DNA from: CAVZZG01 sp963779685
GTDB lineage: Bacteria; Actinomycetota; Thermoleophilia; Gaiellales; F1-60-MAGs149
Reading direction: 5' to 3'
NCBI GenBank assembly: GCA_963779685.1
Contig: CAVZZG010000003.1
Span: 434,001-498,000 of the forward strand
DNA length: 64,000 nt
Shown here: one piece after another, positions 1 through 7,588 of the stretch
How the letters are laid out: every line of letters begins with the position of its first letter
Position numbering within the stretch: position 1 is the first letter of the stretch
The notes under the pieces: model-generated
The model's database searches: none
What the model was told of the DNA's origin: nothing
The model's input: only the letters and a program-made list of their open reading frames with translations
Program-made: the position numbers and the translations under genes

Positions 1-735
1 ATCGGCGTGCTGACGGCGTTGGCCTGCGCTCTGATCCTCGCAGAGCCCGACCTCGGCTCGGCCATCGCCACCGCGATGATGGTCTTCGCGATGCTCTGGG
101 TGGCCGGCGTGCCGTCGCGTCTGCTCGCGCTGGTGATGGGCGCGGGCCTTGCCGTGAGCTCGGTCGCGATCTGGTTCGAGCCGTACCGGCGCGACCGGCT
201 GCTCGCATTCCTCCACCCGCAGGCGCACGCCGCCGACGGCTCCTACCAGGTGCTGCAGGGCATGATCGCCGCCGCCAGCGGCGGCGTCTCCGGCGGCGGC
301 CTCGGGGCGAGCCAGCAGAAGAACCTCTTCCTGCCGGAGGCCCACACCGACATGATCTTCGCGATCATCGGCGAGGAGCTCGGCCTGATCGGCACCGTCA
401 TGGTGGTCGCCGGGTTCGCCGCCTTCGCCTGGGCCGGATTCACGATCGCGCTGCGCGCGCGTGACCGCTACAGCCAGCTGGTCGCGGCCGGTGCGACCGC
501 GCTGGTCGCCGGCCAGGCCTGCGTCAACGTGGGTGCGGTGATGGGCATCCTGCCCCTCACCGGCATTCCGCTCCCGCTGATCTCCTACGGATCGTCCAGC
601 AAGGTCGTGACGCTCGTCGTGGTCGGGGTGCTGCTCGCGATCTGCCGCGAGGGCCGTGCCCCGCAACCTGCTCGTGCGGACGGGGAACGGGCGGCGCGCA
701 CTCCGCGCGCCGCCCGCCGCGCCCGTACGGCGTAG
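1..735 (+). CDS. ftsW: FtsW peptidoglycan glycosyltransferase, C-terminal part
   Basis: This is the 3' part of an SEDS-family lipid II polymerase of the division septum; the reading frame is open at the window edge, so the N-terminus is missing. About 225 residues of alternating hydrophobic segments are visible. The family motif EPDLGSA lies near the edge; its Asp is the catalytic residue in RodA/FtsW. The later motifs AHTDMIFAIIGEELGLIG and PLTGIPLPLISYGSSS are typical of FtsW. The tail after the last membrane segment is short and Arg/Ala-rich, as expected of a cytoplasmic end. It precedes murG on the same strand, as in other dcw clusters, but 529 nt separate them. FtsW rather than RodA is inferred from this context. 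Confidence 0.9.
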   Translation: MGVLTALACALILAEPDLGSAIATAMMVFAMLWVAGVPSRLLALVMGAGLAVSSVAIWFEPYRRDRLLAFLHPQAHAADGSYQVLQGMIAAASGGVSGGGLGASQQKNLFLPEAHTDMIFAIIGEELGLIGTVMVVAGFAAFAWAGFTIALRARDRYSQLVAAGATALVAGQACVNVGAVMGILPLTGIPLPLISYGSSSKVVTLVVVGVLLAICREGRAPQPARADGERAARTPRAARRARTA

Positions 736-745
736 GTCCCGCTGT

Positions 746-913
746 CTAGGACCCGCGGGCGATCCCGACGACGAGTTGCTCGCCCTCTCGGGTCCGCCGG
801 CCGATCACGATGCGGAACCGGCGACGCCGGACCCACATCGCATGGCGGCACTCGGCGTCTTGCAGACGCTGCCGGTGCATTGCCATGGCCGCCTGGATAT
901 GCATTGCGTTCAC
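746..913 (-). CDS. Small Arg/Met/His-rich protein, 55 aa, antisense between ftsW and murG
   Basis: A 55-residue ORF starts at GTG (911-913), seven nucleotides after a perfect AGGAGG at 921-926, one of the clearest ribosome binding sites in the window. The product begins MNAMHIQAAMAMHRQRLQD, contains a basic WVRRRRFRIVIGRR stretch and ends VVGIARGS. No signal peptide or membrane segment is visible; the N-terminal half looks helical. I do not recognise a family with confidence; short Arg-rich helical proteins of this kind are common and uncharacterised in actinobacteria. It lies second in a possible two-ORF unit (see 1065-1160) opposite in direction to the dcw genes. The strong Shine-Dalgarno is the main reason for calling it a gene. 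Confidence 0.6.
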   Translation of the reverse strand: MNAMHIQAAMAMHRQRLQDAECRHAMWVRRRRFRIVIGRRTREGEQLVVGIARGS

Positions 914-1064
914 TTCTGATCCTCCTCTGGACCTGGTGGTGGGACGGGCTCCGCCGGGTCGACGTGAGGACGGGTGGCACCGGTGCCGGACGTGCGTCGG
1001 CACCCATGCACCTCTCCCTCGAGGTCGCCCGGATCGGGCGGCGTCGCCTGCAGTACGGCGGCCG

Positions 1065-1160
1065 TCAGGCCGCGTCGTACGCGGACACGCACGCCCCGCC
1101 GACCGCGACTGCTGTCGCGTCGGCACGGTTCGGCGTGATGTCGTGTCCGGTCGTCTGCAT
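1065..1160 (-). CDS. Possible 31-aa peptide upstream of the small protein
   Basis: ATG at 1158-1160 opens a 31-codon ORF (MQTTGHDITPNRADATAVAV, then ending VSAYDAA) with GAGGAG nine nucleotides upstream and a good sigma-70-like promoter 32 nt further upstream. The family is unknown. It would be the first ORF of a transcript that continues into the 55-aa gene 150 nt downstream. The case rests on promoter plus ribosome binding site; at this length chance is possible, and it may only be a leader. Confidence 0.35.
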   Translation of the reverse strand: MQTTGHDITPNRADATAVAVGGACVSAYDAA

Positions 1161-1178
1161 AGCACTACGCTCCTCGAC

Positions 1179-1220
1179 GGAGTCGACTCCAAAGATACCG
1201 GACGCATCGGACGTATGCAA
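1179..1220 (-). promoter_or_regulatory. Sigma-70-like promoter with palindromic operator for the antisense small-protein unit
   Basis: On the minus strand TTGCAT (1215-1220) is followed after exactly 17 nt by TATCTT (1192-1197). The perfect 12-bp palindrome GGAGTCGACTCC (1179-1190) starts one base after the -10 element and covers the expected transcription start. That placement suits a repressor operator. The regulator is unknown. Apart from the two small ORFs and the murG start signal, I see nothing else between ftsW and murG. Confidence 0.55.
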
Positions 1221-1264
1221 CCCGCCGTTCCCCGGCGAGGCCCTCCGGTACCCTGGACCGGCTG

Positions 1265-2332
1265 ATGACCACACGGATCCTGATCGCCGCCGGCGGTACG
1301 GCCGGGCACGTGATGCCGGCGCTGGTGGTCGCGGACGAGCTGCGGCGCCGGGGCGCGGCCGTCGTCTTCGCCGGCACCCCCGATCGCATGGAAGCGCGGA
1401 TCGTGCCGGCTCGCGGGTATCCGCTGGAGACGTTCGTCGTGTCGGGATTCGAGCGCCGGCTGTCGCTGAAGCTCGCCGCGGCCGTGGGGCAGGCCATCGT
1501 GGCGCCCGTGGCGTGCGCCCGCATCATCGGCCGCGTCCGCCCGGACGTCGTGCTCGGTGGTGGCGGATTCGTGGCCGGCCCGATGATCGCGGCCGCGGCG
1601 GCCCGGCGCGTGCCGACCGCGCTGGTCGAGATCGACGCCCACGTTGGCCTCGCCAACCGGCTGGCCACGCCGCTCGCTGACCGGATCCTGCTGTCGTTCG
1701 CGATCGCCGGCTGCGAACCGCCGCGCTACCAGCTCGTCGGGCGTCCGGTCGAGCCGGCGTTCTTCACCACCACCCGGGCCGAGGGCCGCGCGCTGTACGG
1801 CATCGGGGACTCCGAGGCCGTGGTGGTGGTGTTCGGCGGCTCGCTCGGCGCCGGGCCCTTCAACACCGTCGTGCCCGAGGCGTTCGGCGGCCGGACGGAC
1901 GGGCCGCTGGTGCTTCACGTCACCGGCCGGGGACGGGCGACGGGGATCGTGCCGACCGACCGCTACCGCGTGTTCGAGTACTGCGACACCATGCCGCAGC
2001 TGCTGGCAGCCGCCGACGTGGTGGTGTGCCGCGGCGGCGGCTCGCTGTTCGAGGTTGCGGCGGCCGGCCGGCCGGCGATCGTCGTGCCGTGGCCGGGGGC
2101 TGCCGGCGATCACCAGGCCAGCAACGCCGCCGCCTTCGCCGCCACCGGTGCCGTGATCGTCCTCGACGAGGCGGACTTCAACGCCGCCCGGCTGGCCGCG
2201 GAGGTCGCCGGGCTGCTGGCAGCGCCGGAACGCCGCGAGGCCCTGGCGGCCGCCATCGCCGGCCTTGCGCGTCCGGAGGCCGCCGCGACGATCGCCGACG
2301 TCGTGCTGGAGCTGGCCGGGGGCCGCGCGTGA
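1265..2332 (+). CDS. murG: MurG, UDP-GlcNAc:lipid I N-acetylglucosaminyltransferase
   Basis: The 355-aa protein transfers GlcNAc from UDP-GlcNAc to lipid I on the inner membrane face, giving lipid II. It has a GT-B fold: the N-terminal glycine-rich loop GGTAGHVMPAL (about residues 9-19), GGGGFVAGP in the N-domain, the interdomain GGSLGAG, and the C-terminal donor-binding block RGGGSLFEVAAAGRPAIVV followed by GDHQASNA. Its length is normal. TACCCT (1249-1254) lies ten nucleotides before the ATG and no Shine-Dalgarno is seen, so translation may be leaderless. The stop overlaps the murC start by 4 nt (GTGA), which implies coupling. Confidence 0.95.
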   Translation: MTTRILIAAGGTAGHVMPALVVADELRRRGAAVVFAGTPDRMEARIVPARGYPLETFVVSGFERRLSLKLAAAVGQAIVAPVACARIIGRVRPDVVLGGGGFVAGPMIAAAAARRVPTALVEIDAHVGLANRLATPLADRILLSFAIAGCEPPRYQLVGRPVEPAFFTTTRAEGRALYGIGDSEAVVVVFGGSLGAGPFNTVVPEAFGGRTDGPLVLHVTGRGRATGIVPTDRYRVFEYCDTMPQLLAAADVVVCRGGGSLFEVAAAGRPAIVVPWPGAAGDHQASNAAAFAATGAVIVLDEADFNAARLAAEVAGLLAAPERREALAAAIAGLARPEAAATIADVVLELAGGRA

Positions 2333-3633
2333 GCTACCACCTGATGGGCATCGGGGGCGTTGGCATGAGCGGCATCGCGACCGTGCTGGCGGAGCGCGGC
2401 GAGGAGGTCTCCGGCTGCGACCGCGGCGAGGGCGCGCCGCTCGAGCGCCTGCGCGCGCACGGCATCGAGTGCCGCGTGCCGCACGACCCGCTGCACCTGG
2501 AGGGCGTCACCACCGTGGTGGTGTCCGGCGCCATCGCCGCCGACGAGCCCGAGCTGGCAGAGGCGCGGCAACGCGGCCTCGAGGTTCTGCACCGGGCGGA
2601 TGCCCTGGCCGGCCTGCTCGCCGAGTACCGGCAACGGGTGGTGGTGACGGGCAGCCACGGCAAGACGACCACCACGGGCATGATCGCCTTCGCCCTGTCG
2701 GAGCTGGGGTTCGACCCCACGTTCCTGGTCGGCGGTGACGTGCCCCAGCTCGGCACCAACGCCCGCGCCGGCAGCGGCGGCACCTGCGTCGCCGAAGGCG
2801 ATGAGTCGGACCGTTCCGTCGCCCGCCTCCCGGCCACCATCGGCGTGGTGCTGAACGCCGAGCTCGACCACCTCGATCACTACTCCTCGATCGACGGCGT
2901 CCTGGAGGTCTTCGGTGCCTTCGCGATGGCTCTCGCCCCGACCGGCTTGCTCGTGCTCGGCGACGGCCTCGACCTCGCGACCGCGGCCCGCGTCGCCCAC
3001 GCGGGCGTCGGGCCCGGACCGGGATTGCGGGCGCTCGATGCCACGCCCGCCGGGGCGTTCCGGCCGTCACGGGGCCCCGGAGCGGTGCAGCTGTCGGTGC
3101 CCGGCGTCCACAATGCGGGCAACGCCTGCTGCGCGGCGCTCGTGCTCGAGGAGCTCGGCGTCCCGCTCGCCGACGGCTTCCGGGCGCTCGAGCGCTTCAC
3201 CGGCGCCGCGCGCCGGTTCCAGGTCCTCGGCCAGCGGGACGGGTTCACGGTCGTCGACGACTACGCCCATCACCCGACCGAGCTGGCCGCCACCATCGCC
3301 GCAGCCCGGGCGCGCCATCCGGGACGGCTGGTGGTGTACTTCCAGCCGCACATGCCGTGGCGGACACGGGCCTTCGCGGCCGGGTTCGCCGACGCGCTGG
3401 GTGGGGCCGATGCGGTGGTGCTGTCCGAGACGTACGTCGCCCGCGGCCGGCCCGACCCGGATGCGAGCGCGGTGCGGATCGCCGAGCTCCTGGCCGGCCG
3501 GAAGGTCGTCTTCGCACCGGACTACGCGGCCGCCATCGGCGCCCTCCGGGACATCGCCCGGCCCGGAGACCTGGTGCTCTGCTGCGGCGCGGGGCCTGTC
3601 GATCAGGTCGCGAGGGCGGTCGTGGCCCCGTGA
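2329..3633 (+). CDS. murC: MurC, UDP-MurNAc:L-alanine ligase
   Basis: This 434-aa ATP-dependent ligase adds L-Ala to UDP-MurNAc in the cytoplasm. The sequence shows the Rossmann-like N-terminal loop GIGGVGMSGIA (residues 6-16), the ATP-binding P-loop GSHGKTTTTGM, DHLDHY in the central domain and the Mur ligase signature DDYAHHPTEL in the C-terminal domain, followed by FQPHMPWRTR. The GTG start at 2329 overlaps the murG stop (GTGA); the reading frame is open further upstream, but the family N-terminus begins here. The end again overlaps the next gene by GTGA. Confidence 0.95.
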   Translation: MSYHLMGIGGVGMSGIATVLAERGEEVSGCDRGEGAPLERLRAHGIECRVPHDPLHLEGVTTVVVSGAIAADEPELAEARQRGLEVLHRADALAGLLAEYRQRVVVTGSHGKTTTTGMIAFALSELGFDPTFLVGGDVPQLGTNARAGSGGTCVAEGDESDRSVARLPATIGVVLNAELDHLDHYSSIDGVLEVFGAFAMALAPTGLLVLGDGLDLATAARVAHAGVGPGPGLRALDATPAGAFRPSRGPGAVQLSVPGVHNAGNACCAALVLEELGVPLADGFRALERFTGAARRFQVLGQRDGFTVVDDYAHHPTELAATIAAARARHPGRLVVYFQPHMPWRTRAFAAGFADALGGADAVVLSETYVARGRPDPDASAVRIAELLAGRKVVFAPDYAAAIGALRDIARPGDLVLCCGAGPVDQVARAVVAP

Positions 3634-4520
3634 GCCCGACTCGCCCCGCCCTGATCGAGGACAGCTTTCCGCTGGCGCGGCTCACCACGATCGGCACGGG
3701 CGGCCCGGCGAGGTACTTCGGACGGCCGCGCGACGTCGCCGACCTCGCCGCCTGCCTGGCCTGGGCCGGCCGCGACGGCGTCCCGTTCCGGGTCGTCGGG
3801 CTCGGTTCGAACCTCCTGGTCGCCGACGCCGGCTACGACGGGCTGGTGCTGCGCCTGGACGGCGAGCTCACCGCCATCCGCATCGACGGCACCCGCGTGC
3901 GCTGCGGTGGCGGGGCGAGCCTGGCCGCGATCGTGCGGCGTTGCGCCGACGCAGGGCTGACCGGCATCGAGTTCGGGTGCGCGATCCCCGGCACCGTCGG
4001 CGGAGCGGTGCGCATGAACGCCGGCGCCTACGGACGCGAGACCTGCGAGGTGCTGGAGGAGGCCACGCTCGTCAGCGCTGCCGGCACGCGCGTCGCCGGG
4101 GCGGCGGCACTCGACCTGCGCTACCGGCACTCCAACGTCGGCGAGCACGAGGTCGTCGCCGATGCCGTCTTCGCGCTCTCGGAAGGCGACCCGGGCACGA
4201 TCCGGGACACCATCCGTGGCATGCAGCACCAACGCTCCGAGGCTCAGCCGCGCAAGGCCCGCACGTTCGGCTCGGTGTTCAAGAACCCGCCCGGCGACCG
4301 CACGAGCGGCCAGATCCTGGACGAGTGCGGGCTGCGGGGGTTCACGATCGGCGGCGCGCGGATCTCCGAGAAGCATGCGAACTTCATCGAGAACGCGGGC
4401 GGCGCGACGTCCGCCGACGTCGTGGCCCTGATGACGGAGGGACGGCGGCGGGCACGCGAGCGGTTCGGCGTCGACCTCGAACACGAGGTCGAGTTCCTCG
4501 GCGACATCGTCGAACCGTGA
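3630..4520 (+). CDS. murB: MurB, UDP-N-acetylenolpyruvoylglucosamine reductase
   Basis: The 296-aa FAD- and NADPH-dependent enzyme makes UDP-MurNAc. Visible motifs are TIGTGGPARYF near the N-terminus, the FAD-binding LGSNLLVAD, GCAIPGTVGGAVRMNAGAYG, and GSVFKNP, which carries the proton-donating Ser in the family. Near the C-terminus HANFIENAGGA contains the conserved Glu. The GTG start at 3630 overlaps murC by 4 nt. murB between murC and the expected ftsQ is the common actinobacterial order, but here an acyltransferase gene follows with a 1-nt overlap. Confidence 0.94.
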   Translation: MSPTRPALIEDSFPLARLTTIGTGGPARYFGRPRDVADLAACLAWAGRDGVPFRVVGLGSNLLVADAGYDGLVLRLDGELTAIRIDGTRVRCGGGASLAAIVRRCADAGLTGIEFGCAIPGTVGGAVRMNAGAYGRETCEVLEEATLVSAAGTRVAGAAALDLRYRHSNVGEHEVVADAVFALSEGDPGTIRDTIRGMQHQRSEAQPRKARTFGSVFKNPPGDRTSGQILDECGLRGFTIGGARISEKHANFIENAGGATSADVVALMTEGRRRARERFGVDLEHEVEFLGDIVEP

Positions 4521-5692
4521 TGCCCGGGTCCGCGCGCGCCAACCCGGTACCGGCAGTCGCCCCGTCGTCGCCGCAGCGGGTGGCCGGCCTCGACGGCATC
4601 CGGGGGCTGGCTGCGCTGTTCGTGGTGGTGAACCACGTCTTCCTGCGCGCGTTCCCGGGCTACCCGGTGGACCGGGCGCCGGTGTGGGCCGGCGTGTTCA
4701 TCTACGGACGCTTCGCGGTGGTCGTATTCATCGTCCTGTCCGGCTTCTCGCTGGCCCTGGCGCCCGCCCGCCGCGGCTGGCGACTCGACGGGATCGGGAG
4801 GTTCGCCGCTCGGCGGGCGCGGCGCATCCTCCCGCCATACTGGGCGGCGCTCGCCTTCAGCCTTGCGGTGGCGTGGCTGATCCTGCCTCCGCCGGGTCAG
4901 GGAGCGCCCGACGCGAAGTCGGTCGTCGTCAACGGCCTGCTGGTACAGAACCTCGTCGGCGCGCCTTCCCCCGACCGATCGTTCTGGTCGATCGCGGTTG
5001 AGGCCCAGTTGTACGTCCTGTTCCCGCTGTTGCTGCTCATGGTCCGCCGCCGGGGCACCGTCATCATGCTCGCCACGGTCACCCTCGTCGTGGCGGCGGT
5101 GGGCATCCTCGGTCCGCACGTCTCCCGGCTGGACGTCCTCGTGATCCAGTCGCCGCCCGACCTCGCGGCGCTGTTCGCGGTCGGCGTGCTGGCCGCCGGC
5201 ATCGTGGGCGCGAGCGAGGCTCGCAGGTCGTGGCCGTGGGCGGGGATGGCGCTCGCCGCGGCGGCGCCCGTGCTCGCGCTGATCGCGTGGCAGGGCTCGG
5301 TGTGGACCCTCGACCACCTGTTCTGGGTCGACCTCATGCTCGGCCCGGCCGTCGCGTGCCTCCTGGCGGGTCTTGCCACGGGCCATCCGGCCCCACTGCT
5401 GCGCCTGCTCGACGCGCGGCCGTTGCGCAGCCTCGGCTCGTCGTCCTACAGCCTGTACCTGACCCATGGCCCGATCGTCGTCGTCGTGTACGAGGAGCTG
5501 GTGGCCGGCCGGGTTCGTCAGGGTGTTCCGGCCTTCATCGTCTCGCTCGTCCTGGTGGTGCCGGTGACGATCGTATTCGCGCGGATGTTCGCGTCCATCT
5601 TCGAAGTGCCGTTCCGGCAGCAGCGCAGCCGGCGGGCCGGCGTTTCCGATCGGGAGCCCGCACCTTGGCCAGCCTGGGTCTCGACGCGCTGA
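4520..5692 (+). CDS. Acyltransferase-3 (OafA/YrhL-type) membrane protein
   Basis: This 390-aa polytopic membrane protein has the hallmarks of acyltransferase family 3: RVAGLDGIRGLAALFVVVNH at the N-terminus with the catalytic His, VFIVLSGFSLALAPARR in the next helices, a basic RFAARRARRILPPYW block, and FWSIAVEAQLYVLFPLL. About ten hydrophobic helices follow. Such enzymes move acyl groups, often acetyl, across the membrane onto sugars. The ATG overlaps the murB stop by one base (TGATG), so it is co-translated with the wall genes. O-acylation of a cell-wall glycan is a reasonable inference; the substrate cannot be read from sequence. Confidence 0.85.
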   Translation: MPGSARANPVPAVAPSSPQRVAGLDGIRGLAALFVVVNHVFLRAFPGYPVDRAPVWAGVFIYGRFAVVVFIVLSGFSLALAPARRGWRLDGIGRFAARRARRILPPYWAALAFSLAVAWLILPPPGQGAPDAKSVVVNGLLVQNLVGAPSPDRSFWSIAVEAQLYVLFPLLLLMVRRRGTVIMLATVTLVVAAVGILGPHVSRLDVLVIQSPPDLAALFAVGVLAAGIVGASEARRSWPWAGMALAAAAPVLALIAWQGSVWTLDHLFWVDLMLGPAVACLLAGLATGHPAPLLRLLDARPLRSLGSSSYSLYLTHGPIVVVVYEELVAGRVRQGVPAFIVSLVLVVPVTIVFARMFASIFEVPFRQQRSRRAGVSDREPAPWPAWVSTR

Positions 5693-6657
5693 TCGCACCA
5701 TGGCTGGTCGCGTTGCGCACGGCCCAGTCGGCAATCGAAACGGCGGGTTCGGGCCTCGGCCCGCTCGAGCGCGGCGAGCATGCCGCACGGCTCGAGCGCC
5801 AGCGCCGGGACATGGCGCAGCGGCTCCGGCTACTCGCTCGCGAGCAGCACGTCGACAGCCCGCTGCTTGCCTGGCTCGACGATCACCGGCTCACGCTGGC
5901 GATGCTGGGCCTGCCCACGGAGGTGACCGCCTGCGTCTTCGACCTGGACGGGGTGCTCACCACCAGCGCCACCATGCAGGCCTCCGTCTGGGCGCAGATG
6001 TTCGACTCGTTCCTGCTCGACCAGGCCGAGCGTAGCCACACCGAGTTCACGCCATTCGATCGCCTCCACGAGTATCCGGAATACATCGCGGGCCGGCCCC
6101 GCCTTGCCGGGGTGCGCGGCCTGCTCTTCAGCCGCGGCATCCATCTCCCGGAGGGCAGCGGCGACGATCCGCCCGGCGCTGAGACCGTTCACGGGCTCGC
6201 CAATCGCAAGAACATCCTGCTCCAGATCCACCTCGAGCAGGAGGGCGTCGCCGCCTTCGCCGGATCGCGCTCGTACCTCATCGCGGCGCGCATGCTGGGC
6301 CTGCGCCGCGCGGTCGTGAGCGAGAGCGCGAACGCCGGAACCATCCTCTCGCGGGCCGGTCTCGCCGACCTGATCGACGAGCTCGTCGACGCGACGACGA
6401 TCGAGAGCGACGGCCTACGCCAGAAGCCCGCTCCCGACTGCCTGCTCGCCGCGTGTGAGCGGCTGGGCGCCCGGCCCGATCAGACCGTCGCGTTCGAGAT
6501 CAACCCGCTCGGCATCGCTGCGGCACGTGCCGCCGGCGTGCGCCTCGCGATCGCCGTCGACCGCGACGGCCAGGCTCAGGCGCTGCGCGCCAGCGGTCCG
6601 GATCTGGTCATCCGCGACCTGGCCGAGCTCCTGGCGCACGCCAGGCCGGGTTTCTAA
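5665..6657 (+). CDS. HAD-superfamily hydrolase, beta-phosphoglucomutase-like
   Basis: This is a HAD phosphatase/phosphomutase-like protein. I place the start at TTG 5665 because GGGAG lies eight nucleotides upstream; this gives 330 aa and a 28-nt overlap with the acyltransferase. Residues 1-85 form a charged helical region. Motif I is VFDLDGVLT with nucleophile Asp93 and Asp95, motif II is VVSESAN and motif III is RQKPAPD. Motif IV reads AFEINPLGIAAARAAG: Glu278 is kept, but the next position, Asp in beta-phosphoglucomutase where it binds magnesium, is Ile279. Activity is therefore uncertain. A trehalose synthase gene lies 0.9 kb downstream, so a role in sugar phosphate metabolism is possible. 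Confidence 0.75.
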   Translation: MASLGLDALIAPWLVALRTAQSAIETAGSGLGPLERGEHAARLERQRRDMAQRLRLLAREQHVDSPLLAWLDDHRLTLAMLGLPTEVTACVFDLDGVLTTSATMQASVWAQMFDSFLLDQAERSHTEFTPFDRLHEYPEYIAGRPRLAGVRGLLFSRGIHLPEGSGDDPPGAETVHGLANRKNILLQIHLEQEGVAAFAGSRSYLIAARMLGLRRAVVSESANAGTILSRAGLADLIDELVDATTIESDGLRQKPAPDCLLAACERLGARPDQTVAFEINPLGIAAARAAGVRLAIAVDRDGQAQALRASGPDLVIRDLAELLAHARPGF

Positions 6658-6723
6658 GCGGACATCTCCCTGTCGAACCCGCCGAACTAGTCTGTGGGCA
6701 CGCCGATCCCGGGAGGAGCGCCG

Positions 6724-7548
6724 ATGCCGGTAACGAGTGAGCTCGCCTACGACCGCTTCGACCTCCAGGTCGACGGCGTCGATGTCCGCGTCGCGACGGT
6801 CGGCCGGTCTGGCGACGGCATGCCGGTCGTGTTCCTCCACGGGTTTGGCTCGACGAAGGAGGACTACGCCGACATCGTCCACCAGCCGGCGTTCGCCGGT
6901 CGCCCTTTCCTGGCCTACGACGCACCGGGATGCGGCGACACCGGCTGCGGCGACCTCTCGCGCGTCACCATTCCGTTCCTCGTCGAGACCGCGCAGGCGG
7001 TGCTGCGACGCGGCGGCGTCGGCCGGTTCCACCTCGTCGGGCATTCGATGGGCGGGCTCACCGCGCTGCTACTCGCTCGGGCGGACCCCGGCCGGGTCGT
7101 GAGCTTCGTCGACATCGAGGGGAACCTGGCGCCTGAGGACTGCTTCCTGAGCCGCCAGATCGTCACCCATCCGGCTGACGGCCCGGATGCGTTCCTCGAC
7201 GACTTCATCGAGCGCACGAGGCGCTCGCCGTTCGCCTCCACGGCGCTCTACGCCGCGAGCCTCCGCCACAAGGTGCGACCGGGCGCCGTGGGCGGGATCT
7301 TCAGGTCGATGGTCGACCTGTCCGACCACGGCGACCTGTTGACCGCGTTCCTGGCGCTGCCCCTCCCGCGGATGTTCATGTACGGCGAGCAGAACGCGTC
7401 GCTGTCGTACCTCGAGACGCTCGCGGCGCGCGGCGTCGACCTGGCCGAGATCCCTCGTTGCGGCCACTTCCCGATGTACGCCAACCCGACGGCGATGTGG
7501 GATCGCATCGCCGAGTTCCACGCCCGCGCCGGCCCCGGCCGCACGTGA
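6724..7548 (+). CDS. Alpha/beta-fold hydrolase
   Basis: The 274-aa protein begins at ATG 6724 after a clear GGGAGGAG. It shows the alpha/beta-hydrolase oxyanion region VVFLHGFGSTKEDY, the nucleophile elbow GHSMGG, a mid-protein acid candidate in FMYGEQNASL and the catalytic His in CGHFPMYANP close to the C-terminus, which is the order expected of an active Ser hydrolase. TAGTCT at 6688-6693 could be a -10 element with a leader of about 25 nt. The substrate is unknown; relatives include esterases and haloalkane-dehalogenase-like proteins. It lies between the HAD gene and the trehalose synthase gene. Confidence 0.82.
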   Translation: MPVTSELAYDRFDLQVDGVDVRVATVGRSGDGMPVVFLHGFGSTKEDYADIVHQPAFAGRPFLAYDAPGCGDTGCGDLSRVTIPFLVETAQAVLRRGGVGRFHLVGHSMGGLTALLLARADPGRVVSFVDIEGNLAPEDCFLSRQIVTHPADGPDAFLDDFIERTRRSPFASTALYAASLRHKVRPGAVGGIFRSMVDLSDHGDLLTAFLALPLPRMFMYGEQNASLSYLETLAARGVDLAEIPRCGHFPMYANPTAMWDRIAEFHARAGPGRT

Positions 7549-7588
7549 CACCGGTGGCGCAGCCCGCCGATCGGTAGGATCTCGGCCG

